Below are positions 20,480-27,797 of a DNA stretch of 40,658 nt, one piece after another. The position numbers and the translations under genes are program-made. Origin of the DNA: Phycisphaerales bacterium (GTDB lineage: Bacteria > Planctomycetota > Phycisphaerae > Phycisphaerales > UBA1924); contig RECZ01000088.1 in assembly GCA_007693765.1 (NCBI GenBank), forward strand, positions 1 through 40,658. The letters are read 5' to 3'. Each line of letters begins with the position of its first letter. Position 1 is the first letter of the stretch. The notes below the pieces were generated by a model. The model did not search any database and was not told the origin of the DNA. It saw only the letters and a list, made by a program, of their open reading frames with translations.

Positions 20480-21642
20480 GACGCGGCCCCGGTTGTGGGG
20501 GCGGGTGTCCAGATCTCTTCGACGTCCTGCTCGTCGTTGACCCGGCGCATCAGCAGGTAGAGCGTCGTCGAGCCCGTGAAGTAGAAACTCAGCACGAACG
20601 CCGCCAGCACCGCCACCAGCGCCCGCTCCCACATGCCGATGAGCCCGGCCGCGAGCGAGGCGGTCCCGGCGACTTCCGGGCGCTCGCCGAAGACCCCGAA
20701 GAGCGGGCTGACCGCGTACGTGAGCGGCGGGTCGCGCAGGGCCGCGCCCGTCCACACCGCGGTGATGTTGATCGCGAGCCCCACGCCGTAGGCCAGGGCC
20801 GCGTAGGCGAGCGCGCCCGAGACGATCAGCACCAGCGCGTACGCCGCGAAACGGCCCGGGCGGCCCAGCGCGTACGCCGCGGCCCGTTGGCAGGCGTCGA
20901 TCGCGTCGGCGCCGTCCGCCGCCACCGCGGGCATGAGGAGCGCCTGCGCAAAGACGAACACGACGCCCACCAGCGCCGCGATCAGCCCCAGCAGCAACAG
21001 CAGGCCGTAGATCGCGCCGCCGACGACGTCGAGCACCGGCAGGCGCAGCAGCAGGAGGCCCAACACCCACATCACCGCCGCGAGCGTGGCGAGCAGGACC
21101 ACCGGCGCGACCAGGGCCCACAGGAAGTGCCGCCAGCGCGCCGCGCCGAAGCGCAGCGCATCGCGCATCGAGACGTGCACGCCCATCGCGGTGTCGCACG
21201 CCGCCATGCGGCACACAGCGCCGCCGATCAGCGCCCACAGCGGCAGCGTCAGCGCGGCCAGCGTGACCGCGAAGAGCCAGTGCTCGCCGAGCAGCCACGC
21301 GGGCGCCGCCCGCAGGCCGGCGTCGAGCGCCCCCCAGCACCGCGACATGTCGAGCGTCAGCAGTCCCACGACGAAGCCGTTGAACGCGAGCGCCCACTCC
21401 TGTGTGAGCGTCGCGAAGACCGGCGCGGTCGCCTCGCCCTCGCCCGAGCCGAAGAGCCGCACGCCCAGCGCGCGGACCCAATCGAGCAGCGTGCCCACGA
21501 GCATCAGCAGCGCGAAGAGCAGGAAGCACAGGGCCAGTCGCGCCGGCTGCAGGCTGTGCGCGAAGCACCGCAGCAGACGCGGCCAGATGAGCCCGGCGCA
21601 GAGTTCGTTCAACGTCACGGGTGTTCGTGTCGGCTCTCGCAT
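20476..21642 (-). CDS. Polytopic membrane protein of unknown function
   Basis: 388 residues with about seven or eight hydrophobic segments, including LALCFLLFALLMLVGTLL, FAVTLAALTLPLWALIGGAV and LLLLLGLIAALVGVVFVFAQALLMPAVA. Conserved-looking loops carry DACQRAAAYALGRPGRF and VSMRDALRFGAARW. The arrangement recalls membrane-bound DUF-type proteins in which amphipathic helices precede membrane helices, but I cannot name a family. The N-terminus MREPTRTPVTLNELCAGLIWPRLL suggests an amphipathic start before the first helix. The gene lies 99 bp after coaC on the same strand and overlaps the next gene by four bases. Confidence 0.75.
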   Translation of the reverse strand: MREPTRTPVTLNELCAGLIWPRLLRCFAHSLQPARLALCFLLFALLMLVGTLLDWVRALGVRLFGSGEGEATAPVFATLTQEWALAFNGFVVGLLTLDMSRCWGALDAGLRAAPAWLLGEHWLFAVTLAALTLPLWALIGGAVCRMAACDTAMGVHVSMRDALRFGAARWRHFLWALVAPVVLLATLAAVMWVLGLLLLRLPVLDVVGGAIYGLLLLLGLIAALVGVVFVFAQALLMPAVAADGADAIDACQRAAAYALGRPGRFAAYALVLIVSGALAYAALAYGVGLAINITAVWTGAALRDPPLTYAVSPLFGVFGERPEVAGTASLAAGLIGMWERALVAVLAAFVLSFYFTGSTTLYLLMRRVNDEQDVEEIWTPAPTTGAAS

Positions 21643-21741
21643 GCGCTCGCGGTCCCTTCCGAAGGCGGGCGCCCCGGAGCGTGTCGATGGGGCATCCGGG
21701 GGCTGGGATGCTACCAGCCCGACGCGGGGACGCGACGCGGG

Positions 21742-22332
21742 CTACCCGCGGGCCCGGCCCGACACCGCGCGTTCGACCGCGGCCAGCAGCGCCTCGGGCT
21801 CGCTCATGCGACCGGCGCCGACCGTGCGGCACGCCTGCCAGCCCTCATCGGGGCCGATGAACTCGAAGCCGTCGCCGCGCAGGGTGGCGACGTTGCGCTG
21901 CGTCGAGGCCTGCCCCCACATCGACTCGTTCATGGAGGGCGCGAGCAGCACCGGCGTGCGTGCGCGGTCGACGGCGCTGAGGATCACCGTCACCACGTCG
22001 TCCGCGAGGCCCGTGGCGAGCTTCGCGAGACAGTGCATCGTGCAGGGGGCGATGACGGCGCAATCCGCAGCGCGGGCGAGCGCGACGTGCTGGGGGTCGT
22101 GGTCCTCCACGTGCTCCCATTGGCTGGTGTAGACGGGGCGCCCCGAGAGCGCCTGAAAGGTGAGCGGCCCGACGAAGCGCGTGGCGCCCTCCGTCATGCA
22201 CACCGTCACCTCGGCGCCGCGCTGGGCCAACCGGCTGACGAGCGTCGCCGTTTTGTACGCGGCGATGCCGCCCGTCACGCCGACAACCACGCGTGCGCCG
22301 CGCAGTGGGTCGTGATCGCGCTCTTGTGCCAT
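21742..22332 (-). CDS. coaC: Phosphopantothenoylcysteine decarboxylase (stand-alone CoaC flavoprotein)
   Basis: 196 residues. The FMN-binding decarboxylase makes 4'-phosphopantetheine in coenzyme A synthesis. The N-terminus VVVGVTGGIAAYKTATLVSRL is the flavoprotein Rossmann-like start. VIAPCTMHCLAKLATGLADDVVT matches the PA(T)xNxxxKxxxGxADxLLT signature. APSMNESMW is the substrate-clamp PxMNxxMW motif, and ACRTVGAGRM ends the domain. Most bacteria have a bifunctional CoaBC of about 400 residues. Here the C-terminal CoaB synthetase domain is missing: the frame stops after the decarboxylase, and the next gene is unrelated. It starts 23 bp after rpoZ, a common bacterial neighbour of coaBC. Other HFCD flavoproteins (UbiX, LanD) are less likely given the context and the PxMN motif. 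Confidence 0.88.
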   Translation of the reverse strand: MAQERDHDPLRGARVVVGVTGGIAAYKTATLVSRLAQRGAEVTVCMTEGATRFVGPLTFQALSGRPVYTSQWEHVEDHDPQHVALARAADCAVIAPCTMHCLAKLATGLADDVVTVILSAVDRARTPVLLAPSMNESMWGQASTQRNVATLRGDGFEFIGPDEGWQACRTVGAGRMSEPEALLAAVERAVSGRARG

Positions 22333-22355
22333 GCGGGTCGACCCCCGGGATGGGC

Positions 22356-22601
22356 TCAGGCGTCGGCGGGATCGAGACGCCGCTGGTGCGTGTCGCTGTA
22401 CGCCTCGGCGGCGTAGTCGAGCGTGATCTTCTCTTCGAGGATCTCGGCGATCGCCAGTTCGAGGTCCGAACGACCGTCGCGCTCGAGCAACGGGCGGGCG
22501 CCCTCCATCAACTCGACCACGCGGCGCTGGATCAGCACGCACAGGCGGAAACGCCCGCCGACCATGTTCACAATTTTGTCGCTCTTGAGAGCCTCGATCA
22601 T
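22356..22601 (-). CDS. rpoZ: RNA polymerase omega subunit
   Basis: 81 residues. MIEALKSDKIVNMVGGRFRLCVLIQRRVVELMEGARPL matches the omega/RPB6 fold, in which a short helix is followed by the R(F/Y)xL...(R)(R)...EL helix that clamps the beta-prime C-terminus. The segment LAIAEILEEKITLD corresponds to the usual A..EI.EGKI ending. Omega aids assembly and stability of RNA polymerase. GGGAGG lies ten bases before the ATG. Its downstream neighbour coaC supports the call, since rpoZ-coaBC adjacency is widespread. Confidence 0.85.
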   Translation of the reverse strand: MIEALKSDKIVNMVGGRFRLCVLIQRRVVELMEGARPLLERDGRSDLELAIAEILEEKITLDYAAEAYSDTHQRRLDPADA

Positions 22602-22673
22602 CGCGGCTGCGCCTCCCGTGCGTTGGAAAAAGGGGCCTCGGCACGCTGCGGCGCCGAGACAATCGAACCAAGG

Positions 22674-22702
22674 AGTGTATCATCGCGTCTGAACGTGGGC
22701 AA
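22674..22702 (-). promoter_or_regulatory. Putative sigma70 promoter for rpoZ operon
   Basis: On the minus strand TTGCCC (22702-22697) and TACACT (22679-22674) are separated by 17 bases, each matching the consensus at four of six positions. Transcription would start about 65 bp before the rpoZ ATG. A small hairpin with CTCGGC/GCCGAG arms lies in the leader. No experiment supports it. Confidence 0.35.
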
Positions 22703-22821
22703 CAACTGTCCGCAGCGATCCGGTCCGCACCCGCCCCCGGGGGGCTCAGCAGGGCCGGCCAAGGTCGCCGCAGCCTAGAAAGGACGCCCGCACCGCCAGC
22801 CCGGAGTCACCGGTCTTTTTT

Positions 22822-23442
22822 ATGAGCACGCACGAATTCAGCTTCGGCGATCGCGTTGTCCACCCTTCCATGCCCGAATGGGGCTCGGGCGTCATCACGT
22901 CCGTGCAGCCAGCGACGCAGGACGGGAAGCCCTGTCAGCGGGTCTCCGTCCGTTTCGAGCGCGCCGGCCTGAAAACCCTCTCGACCGCCTTCGCCCCGCT
23001 CCGGCCCGCCGATGAGGCCGGGCCTGAGATCGATCAGGCCCTGGCGCAGGCCGGCGATGACTGGCTCGGCGGCGTAGGCCAGAAGCGCGTCACCGAGATC
23101 ATGACCGCCCTGCCCGAAAACGCGACCGACCCCTTCGCCTCCTTCGCCGCCCGCATCAAGGCCACGCTGCACCTCTACAAGTACGGCCCCTCGGGCGCCC
23201 CGCTGATCGATTGGGCGGTGGTGCAGAGCGGCCTCAAGGACCCCTTGTCGCGTTTCTCGCGCCACGACCTCGAAGAGTTTTATCGGCGCTTCCAGGTCAA
23301 CCGCGATCAGCACCTCAAGCGGATCGTCTTCGAGTCGCGACGCGCCGAGCCCGGCGCCCTCGACGCCGTCAGGCGTGAGATCGGAACCGCGCTCACCCCC
23401 GCCGCCAAAGACGCGCTGCGACGCCTCGACGGGCGAGGTTGA
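22822..23442 (+). CDS. DUF3553 domain protein
   Basis: 206 residues, soluble. The N-terminal FSFGDRVVHPSMPEWGSGVITSVQPA is the DUF3553 signature, a small SH3-like beta-barrel that also resembles the CarD/UvrD-tail Tudor-like folds. The barrel continues with RVSVRFERAGLKTLSTAFAPLRP. The remaining ~130 residues are helical and charged (WLGGVGQKRVTEIMTALPENATDPFASF). The role is unknown; similar barrels bind nucleic acid or RNA polymerase, so a DNA-related role is a guess. No Shine-Dalgarno is evident immediately before the ATG. The gene is divergent from rpoZ, with 220 bp between the starts. Confidence 0.8.
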   Translation: MSTHEFSFGDRVVHPSMPEWGSGVITSVQPATQDGKPCQRVSVRFERAGLKTLSTAFAPLRPADEAGPEIDQALAQAGDDWLGGVGQKRVTEIMTALPENATDPFASFAARIKATLHLYKYGPSGAPLIDWAVVQSGLKDPLSRFSRHDLEEFYRRFQVNRDQHLKRIVFESRRAEPGALDAVRREIGTALTPAAKDALRRLDGRG

Positions 23443-23686
23443 CCCCACGCAACATCCCGCGCATCCCCCGCCCCTCGAGGCGCCCCGTGGCCCGCCAACG
23501 CCGGAGGCCCTGCGCGCCCGCCACCGCGGCGCCCCCCCGCTCCGCCACGCCGATCGCACGTTTTCCCGGACGTGTCGACGCGGCTCGGCCGCCTATGCCC
23601 CGTGTCGGCTCGCCCTTTGTTGCTCTCTTCATCCCCGCCGCGCCCACCCGCGGCATGGACACAATCCCAGACGCGAGGAGAGCACG

Positions 23687-23971
23687 ATGACCGACCGAGA
23701 ATTCCAGGACAAACTGACCCAACTCATGGACCAGATCGAGCAAGCCCCAGAGTCCGAGCGGGCCCGCCTGCGCGACCTCGCCGCGGAGACGCGCGACCGT
23801 CACACCCGCATGCGCCGCATCATCGGCGAGTTGCAGGAATCGCTCGATTACCTCCGCCTGAGCGTGAAGTACCTGGTGTTCGACCTCGAGGCAACCCGGC
23901 GCGAGAACCAGTACCTGCGCCGCATGCTCGACACGCAGAACAACCGCGGCGCCGACGACCGCTCGGAATAA
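23687..23971 (+). CDS. Small coiled-coil protein of unknown function
   Basis: 94 residues, highly charged, with no membrane segment or signal peptide. Long heptad-like stretches (QDKLTQLMDQIEQAPESERARL, then RMRRIIGELQESLDYLRLSVKYLVFDLEATRRENQYLRRML) predict two helices that would pair as a coiled coil. A strong GAGGAG precedes the ATG by seven bases, which argues that it is a real gene. No known domain is recognised. The 244-bp gap before it holds nothing I can identify. Confidence 0.75.
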   Translation: MTDREFQDKLTQLMDQIEQAPESERARLRDLAAETRDRHTRMRRIIGELQESLDYLRLSVKYLVFDLEATRRENQYLRRMLDTQNNRGADDRSE

Positions 23972-24167
23972 CCCCCGCCCCCATCCCCTCCACGGTCGCG
24001 CGCGGCCGAAACACACGAAATCTATGCGTGCATGCGCTCGCGCCACGAACGCGCGATGCGCTTCTCAGTCGCCGCGGAGTGCGCCCTGTGTGCGCTCCGC
24101 GGCGGCGCGCGCAGCGGCCGCCGCTGCGGGAGGCGCCGCCGACTCGGTGTGGGTATACGTGCGGGCC

Positions 24168-24728
24168 GTGGCACGCCCCTCCGCCAATCTGCGTCTCTTT
24201 GTCGCGGTCTATCCCCCCGCCGATCTGGCCCGTGAAATGCTGGCTCGTATGCGTGCGTTCGATCTCGACGCCCACCGCGCCACGCCGCCCGAGCAAGCGC
24301 ACCTGACGCTGCATTTCATCGGCGACACGCCCGTGCGGGAGATGGAACGCACGGAAGAATCGGTGCTGCGCGCGTGCGCCGGGCTGCGTGCATTCGAGCT
24401 CACGCCAGAGGCGTTCATCGCCCTGCCGGACGCGTCAAACCCCCGGCTCGTTGCGCTCCGCACCGATGCGCCGCCGACGCTGCTGGAGATCAAGCGACGC
24501 CTGGCGCTGCGCTTTGCGAAGCGTTCACGGCGCAACGCCGCGGACCGCTTCGTCCCGCACGTCACCCTGTGCCGGTTCCCCACGCACGCCAGCGTCGCCC
24601 CCTTCGAGGACCGGCCGGCGACGGGCCTGCGCCCGTTCACCGTCGGCCGGGTGCTGCTGATGCGGTCGACGATCGCCGCGGGCGGGGCCACGCACCACCT
24701 CGTGGCCGCGGCGGGCCTGGCTCCCTGA
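24168..24728 (+). CDS. thpR: RNA 2',3'-cyclic phosphodiesterase, ThpR/LigT family
   Basis: About 186 residues, a two-histidine phosphoesterase. LRLFVAVYPPADL is the typical N-terminus of this family. The two catalytic HxTx motifs are HLTL (residues 45-48) and HVTL (131-134). Family members open 2',3'-cyclic phosphates and can join tRNA half-molecules in vitro; the physiological role is uncertain. The start is a choice: GTG at 24168 gives the usual family length, whereas the frame is open to 24024 with an alanine- and arginine-rich extension that looks non-coding. No clear ribosome-binding site helps. It lies 75 bp before tRNA-Ser. Confidence 0.85.
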   Translation: MARPSANLRLFVAVYPPADLAREMLARMRAFDLDAHRATPPEQAHLTLHFIGDTPVREMERTEESVLRACAGLRAFELTPEAFIALPDASNPRLVALRTDAPPTLLEIKRRLALRFAKRSRRNAADRFVPHVTLCRFPTHASVAPFEDRPATGLRPFTVGRVLLMRSTIAAGGATHHLVAAAGLAP

Positions 24729-24803
24729 GGCGGGGCAGAGATCGCGCGCCCGATCCGGTTGACACGTCCGCCCGATCTGGCGACGATCCTCCGCCCGCGA
24801 GCC

Positions 24804-24895
<92 letters not shown>

Positions 24896-25104
24896 TTTCA
24901 TTGCTCAACCGCTCTGCGCACTCTGGGTATACCCTCAAACGCGGGCCCCGAAGGCGTCACTACGACCGCACTGCTGGCCGCAATTCCTAACAAATACCTT
25001 CCCAAACGGCCGGCGATGGCTACGCACCCTATCGGGGCATAGCCCGCACGGTCGCTTCGTCGACAGGCCGATACGGTGGAGAACGGGAATTTCTACAAAA
25101 AAAA

Positions 25105-25164
25105 TGCGGCGGCATGGGGAAGCGAGCAATTTGCCCGCGTGTGGTAATTTTGGTGACCGCCGCA
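25105..25164. repeat. Long-range inverted repeat with A-tract
   Basis: TGCGGCGG (25105-25112) and CCGCCGCA (25157-25164) are perfect complements around a 44-base AT-richer loop. An eight-base A run precedes the left arm at 25097-25104. On the minus strand this would read as a long-loop stem followed by a T-tract. It could be a terminator for minus-strand transcription, a regulatory site or part of a small RNA. Confidence 0.4.
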
Positions 25165-25245
25165 CACCTTTGGGGGTTTTATTTGGACCCTGTGAGGATG
25201 ACGAAAATATTCGTGTTCGGCGTACAGAACCCGGATGTCGAAGGG

Positions 25246-25284
25246 CTGATCACCTCTTGACAGGGGGGTGATCAGTGCTATGTT
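25246..25284 (+). promoter_or_regulatory. Promoter and operator of the flp/tad locus
   Basis: A consensus -35 TTGACA (25257-25262) is followed after 16 bases by TATGTT (25279-25284), a four-of-six match to the -10 box. The -35 lies in the 12-base centre of a perfect 9-bp inverted repeat, CTGATCACC (25246-25254) and GGTGATCAG (25267-25275). A dimeric regulator bound there would cover the -35 box and control the pilus genes. The transcript leader would be roughly 120 bases. Confidence 0.65.
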
Positions 25285-25412
25285 CGCAGGGTAATACCCT
25301 AGAGGCGGGGTGGTGTAAGAAGCCCTGCTTCAGCAAAGAATTTGAAGGTTCTGGCCAACTCAGGTACGTCGGCCATCGTCCGTTCGGTTCCCCTAAATGT
25401 GGAGGCATTCAC

Positions 25413-25763
25413 ATGCTGCAGCGTCTTCTTCGTAATCGCAAGGGCCAAGGCTTCGTCGAGTACGCCCTGCTCGTGGCCGGCGTCGCCCTCGTTGGCGCGA
25501 TCGGCGTCACCATCCTCGGCGACAAGACCAACGAGATGATCTCGTCCGTCGCCACCGTGCTCCCCGGCGCCAACCCGATCGTGAACAGCCCGATCTCCGC
25601 CGGCGCCATGATCGAGTTCGACGTCAACGCCGACGGCTCGCTGATCATCGATCTCGCGGCCATCACCGCCAACTCGGACGGCAACCAGCCCCGCCTGTCC
25701 GACAACCTCGGCATCGACACCGCCGACTTCACGGATCTCGTCATCACCGTCCACCCCTTCTGA
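25413..25763 (+). CDS. flp: Flp-type major pilin with extended C-terminus
   Basis: A 116-residue prepilin of the type IVc (Tad) pilus. After a short basic leader (MLQRLLRNRKG) the processing site G|QGFVEYALLVAGVALVGAIG has Glu at +5 and Tyr at +6, the Flp signature, followed by a hydrophobic helix. Flp pilins are usually 50-70 residues; here about 65 extra residues follow, with IEFDVNADGSLIIDLAAIT and FTDLVITV segments that recur in the next gene. A strong GGAGG is seven bases before the ATG. It is the first gene after the tad promoter and is followed by a hairpin, as expected for a highly expressed major subunit. Confidence 0.93.
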   Translation: MLQRLLRNRKGQGFVEYALLVAGVALVGAIGVTILGDKTNEMISSVATVLPGANPIVNSPISAGAMIEFDVNADGSLIIDLAAITANSDGNQPRLSDNLGIDTADFTDLVITVHPF

Positions 25764-25832
25764 TCGCCTTGGCGACAGAACGCAGCGGGCCTGATCGGAC
25801 GAACGACCGGGGCCGCAACCGACGAATTGCTC

Positions 25833-25870
25833 ACCCGGCGCGGGAACGCGCCGGGTGGGCATTTCCTGTT
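25833..25870 (+). terminator. Hairpin between the two pilin genes (partial terminator)
   Basis: ACCCGGCGC and GCGCCGGGT form a perfect 9-bp stem with a six-base loop at 25833-25856. It is followed by GGGCATTTCCTGTTT, a modest T-rich tail. It lies 70 bp after the first pilin stop. It probably stops or protects most transcripts, giving much more major pilin than assembly proteins. Confidence 0.65.
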
Positions 25871-25970
25871 TGACACGGCGCCGCGCCTCGTCGGCGCGAC
25901 GTATGCCGCAACGCGGCGTGCGGGCCGTGTCGGATCGCCGCAAGACCGGTGACGAGAGGACCTTTACGCG

Positions 25971-26297
25971 ATGCGTCGAATCCTCCGCGACCGCTCCGGC
26001 CAGAGCACCCTCGAGTACGCCATGGGCATCGTGGCATTGGCGCTCGTCGGCATGGCCGCGGCCTCGCTGCTGAGTCAGCGCAGCGCGAACGTGATCTCGA
26101 TCACCAGCAGCGTGCAGCCCGGCGCCCACCCCACCGACTATTCAACGCTCGTGCCCGCGCCGTTGGTGGAGATCACCGACGTCAGCGGACAGGTCGTCAT
26201 CGATCTCGAGCAGATCACGAACCGCACCGGCACCTCCCGACTCGGCACGAACTTCGGCGTGGACGACGATTTCACCTCACTCGTCATCATCCCGTAA
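25971..26297 (+). CDS. Second Flp-type pilin
   Basis: 108 residues. The basic leader MRRILRDRSG precedes the cleavage site G|QSTLEYAMGIVALALVGMAAA, again with Glu+5 and Tyr+6. The C-terminal part mirrors that of the first pilin: VQPGAHP, then an acidic beta-like stretch VVIDLEQIT and FTSLVIIP at the end. Leader and helix differ enough that this is an old duplication. It may be a minor or tip pilin, or an alternative major subunit. The long 5' gap contains a TTGACA at 25870-25875 without a good -10 partner. It is clearly part of the tad gene series. Confidence 0.9.
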   Translation: MRRILRDRSGQSTLEYAMGIVALALVGMAAASLLSQRSANVISITSSVQPGAHPTDYSTLVPAPLVEITDVSGQVVIDLEQITNRTGTSRLGTNFGVDDDFTSLVIIP

Positions 26298-26349
26298 GCA
26301 CCGACCCCGGCTGCGCCGCCGGCGCGCAGCCCTTCAGCACGGCGTCACC

Positions 26350-26793
26350 ATGAGTCCGCACGCACTCGCAACGCACGCCGCACCCTGGGTACCGCCCGTC
26401 TTCGCGGCGGTGGCGAGCGTCTACGACCTGCGCACCCGGGAAATCCCCGACTGGATCCCCATCGCCCTGCTCGTCTGGGCGGCCGTCGCGCTGCTCGTTG
26501 GCGTGCACCACGCGGACTGGCTCTCGGCGCTGGGCGGCTTGGCCCTAGCGTTCGGCATCGGCGCGCTGCTCTTCTACATCGCCGACTTCGGCGGCGGCGA
26601 CGCCAAGCTGCTCGGCGCCGTCGGCGCGTGCTACGGGCTCGGTTCCACGTTGCCAATTTTGTTCTGGATCGCCATAATGGGGGGTGTTCTGGCGGTTGTT
26701 GCGCTTGCGCGCGGGAAGCGATCATTGGCGTACGCGCCGGCCATCGCGATGGGCACGCTGATCTGGGTCGTACTTCAGGAGATACAGGGCTAG
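26350..26793 (+). CDS. cpaA: Prepilin peptidase, A24 family (TadV/CpaA)
   Basis: A 147-residue inner-membrane aspartyl protease that removes the leader from Flp prepilins. It has four to six hydrophobic helices. The catalytic aspartates are Asp26 in YDLRTREIPDW and Asp84 in GGGDAKLLGA, the GxGD motif. It lacks the N-terminal methyltransferase domain of PilD, as is normal for TadV/CpaA. The gene lies 52 bp after the second pilin and two bases before tadE. Confidence 0.93.
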   Translation: MSPHALATHAAPWVPPVFAAVASVYDLRTREIPDWIPIALLVWAAVALLVGVHHADWLSALGGLALAFGIGALLFYIADFGGGDAKLLGAVGACYGLGSTLPILFWIAIMGGVLAVVALARGKRSLAYAPAIAMGTLIWVVLQEIQG

Positions 26794-26795
26794 CA

Positions 26796-27695
26796 ATGCG
26801 ATTGCACCGCTGTCACCACCGCGCCCGATCCGAGCGCCCGGCCGACCGCCGCGGCGGCGTGCTCATCGAGTTTGCGCTCATCACGCTCATCGGCTACATC
26901 TTCATCGCCGCGCTGCTCACGTTCGGCCAGTACTTCTACTCGGCGCAGGTCGTGCAGCAGGCGGCGGACATCGCGGCCCGCGAGCTCTCGCGCACCCCGC
27001 TCCCGGCAAACATCACGTTCGACGACCTCCTCGCCGACCCGACGAACGAGTTCAGCCAGCGCATCTACTCAGAAGACTTCCTCGCGATCGACGTCACCAC
27101 CTGGGCCAACAACCCCGGCGGCGTCACCCTGCTCGAGCACCTCGACACGCTGGGCATCCCCATCGTCAACAAGGCGCTCGTGCCCGTCATGTTCATCGAG
27201 AACGTCGGCGGCACAACCCTGCTCCGCTATCCGGGAGCGCTGATCGATCGCGGCGGAACGTTCAGCGTGGCCGTTCCGCAGGTCCTGAGCATCAACGGCG
27301 CCGAGACGATCCGCTGGACGCGCGTCCTCGAAGAGATCCGCGCCCCCGGCGAGCCCAGCGCCTTCCCGCTCACCTCGCCGCAGGGCGGGCTCGTCGCGCT
27401 CCGCGTGAATTACCCCTTCCAAGCCGGCGCCATGAGCGCACACAGACCCAACCCCGGCGGCCCCTTCGAGCCCACCATCGGATCGCCCATCGAGGCGGAC
27501 GACGCCAACGTCTCCGTCGTCGGCGGCGGGATCCCCGGCGGCGGCACGCCCGTCGACCCGACCGGCGGCGCCCCCGCGGGCACGTTCGCCGGCATCTTCG
27601 GCCTCGGCAAGCAGCAGGCCCGCGGCCTCGAACTCCGGCCGTACCGGCGCGTCGTCACCGCGCAGTCAATTTTCCGACGCGAAGTCTTCGAATAA
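26796..27695 (+). CDS. tadE: TadE-like pseudopilin
   Basis: 299 residues. The N-terminal RRGGVLIEFALITLIGYIFIAALLTFGQYFYSAQVVQQAADIAARE is the TadE-like domain: a processing-like Gly, Glu+5 (GVLIEF), a single membrane helix, and a Q/A-rich amphipathic helix. The remaining ~230 residues form an exported domain with a Gly/Pro-rich loop (GGGIPGGGTP) near the end. TadE proteins are minor pseudopilins needed for Tad pilus assembly. Usual TadE proteins are 130-200 residues, so this one is long. It follows cpaA with a two-base gap. Confidence 0.85.
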   Translation: MRLHRCHHRARSERPADRRGGVLIEFALITLIGYIFIAALLTFGQYFYSAQVVQQAADIAARELSRTPLPANITFDDLLADPTNEFSQRIYSEDFLAIDVTTWANNPGGVTLLEHLDTLGIPIVNKALVPVMFIENVGGTTLLRYPGALIDRGGTFSVAVPQVLSINGAETIRWTRVLEEIRAPGEPSAFPLTSPQGGLVALRVNYPFQAGAMSAHRPNPGGPFEPTIGSPIEADDANVSVVGGGIPGGGTPVDPTGGAPAGTFAGIFGLGKQQARGLELRPYRRVVTAQSIFRREVFE

Positions 27696-27797
27696 CCCTC
27701 GACCCCGACGCGGGGCATCGGCTGGCGGGAACGCCGGCGACCAGCGACAGCAGCACCACACGAACACCATCGCACCACACGATCAAGGCGAGCATCC

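Noticed and set aside
20887-22416. Plus-strand frame opposite the membrane protein and coaC
   Set aside because: Gln/Arg/His-rich translation typical of antisense frames in high-GC DNA.
25285-25412. Cyclic-di-GMP riboswitch before the pilin gene
   Set aside because: The conserved GEMM core and tetraloop receptor are missing; only short hairpins are seen.
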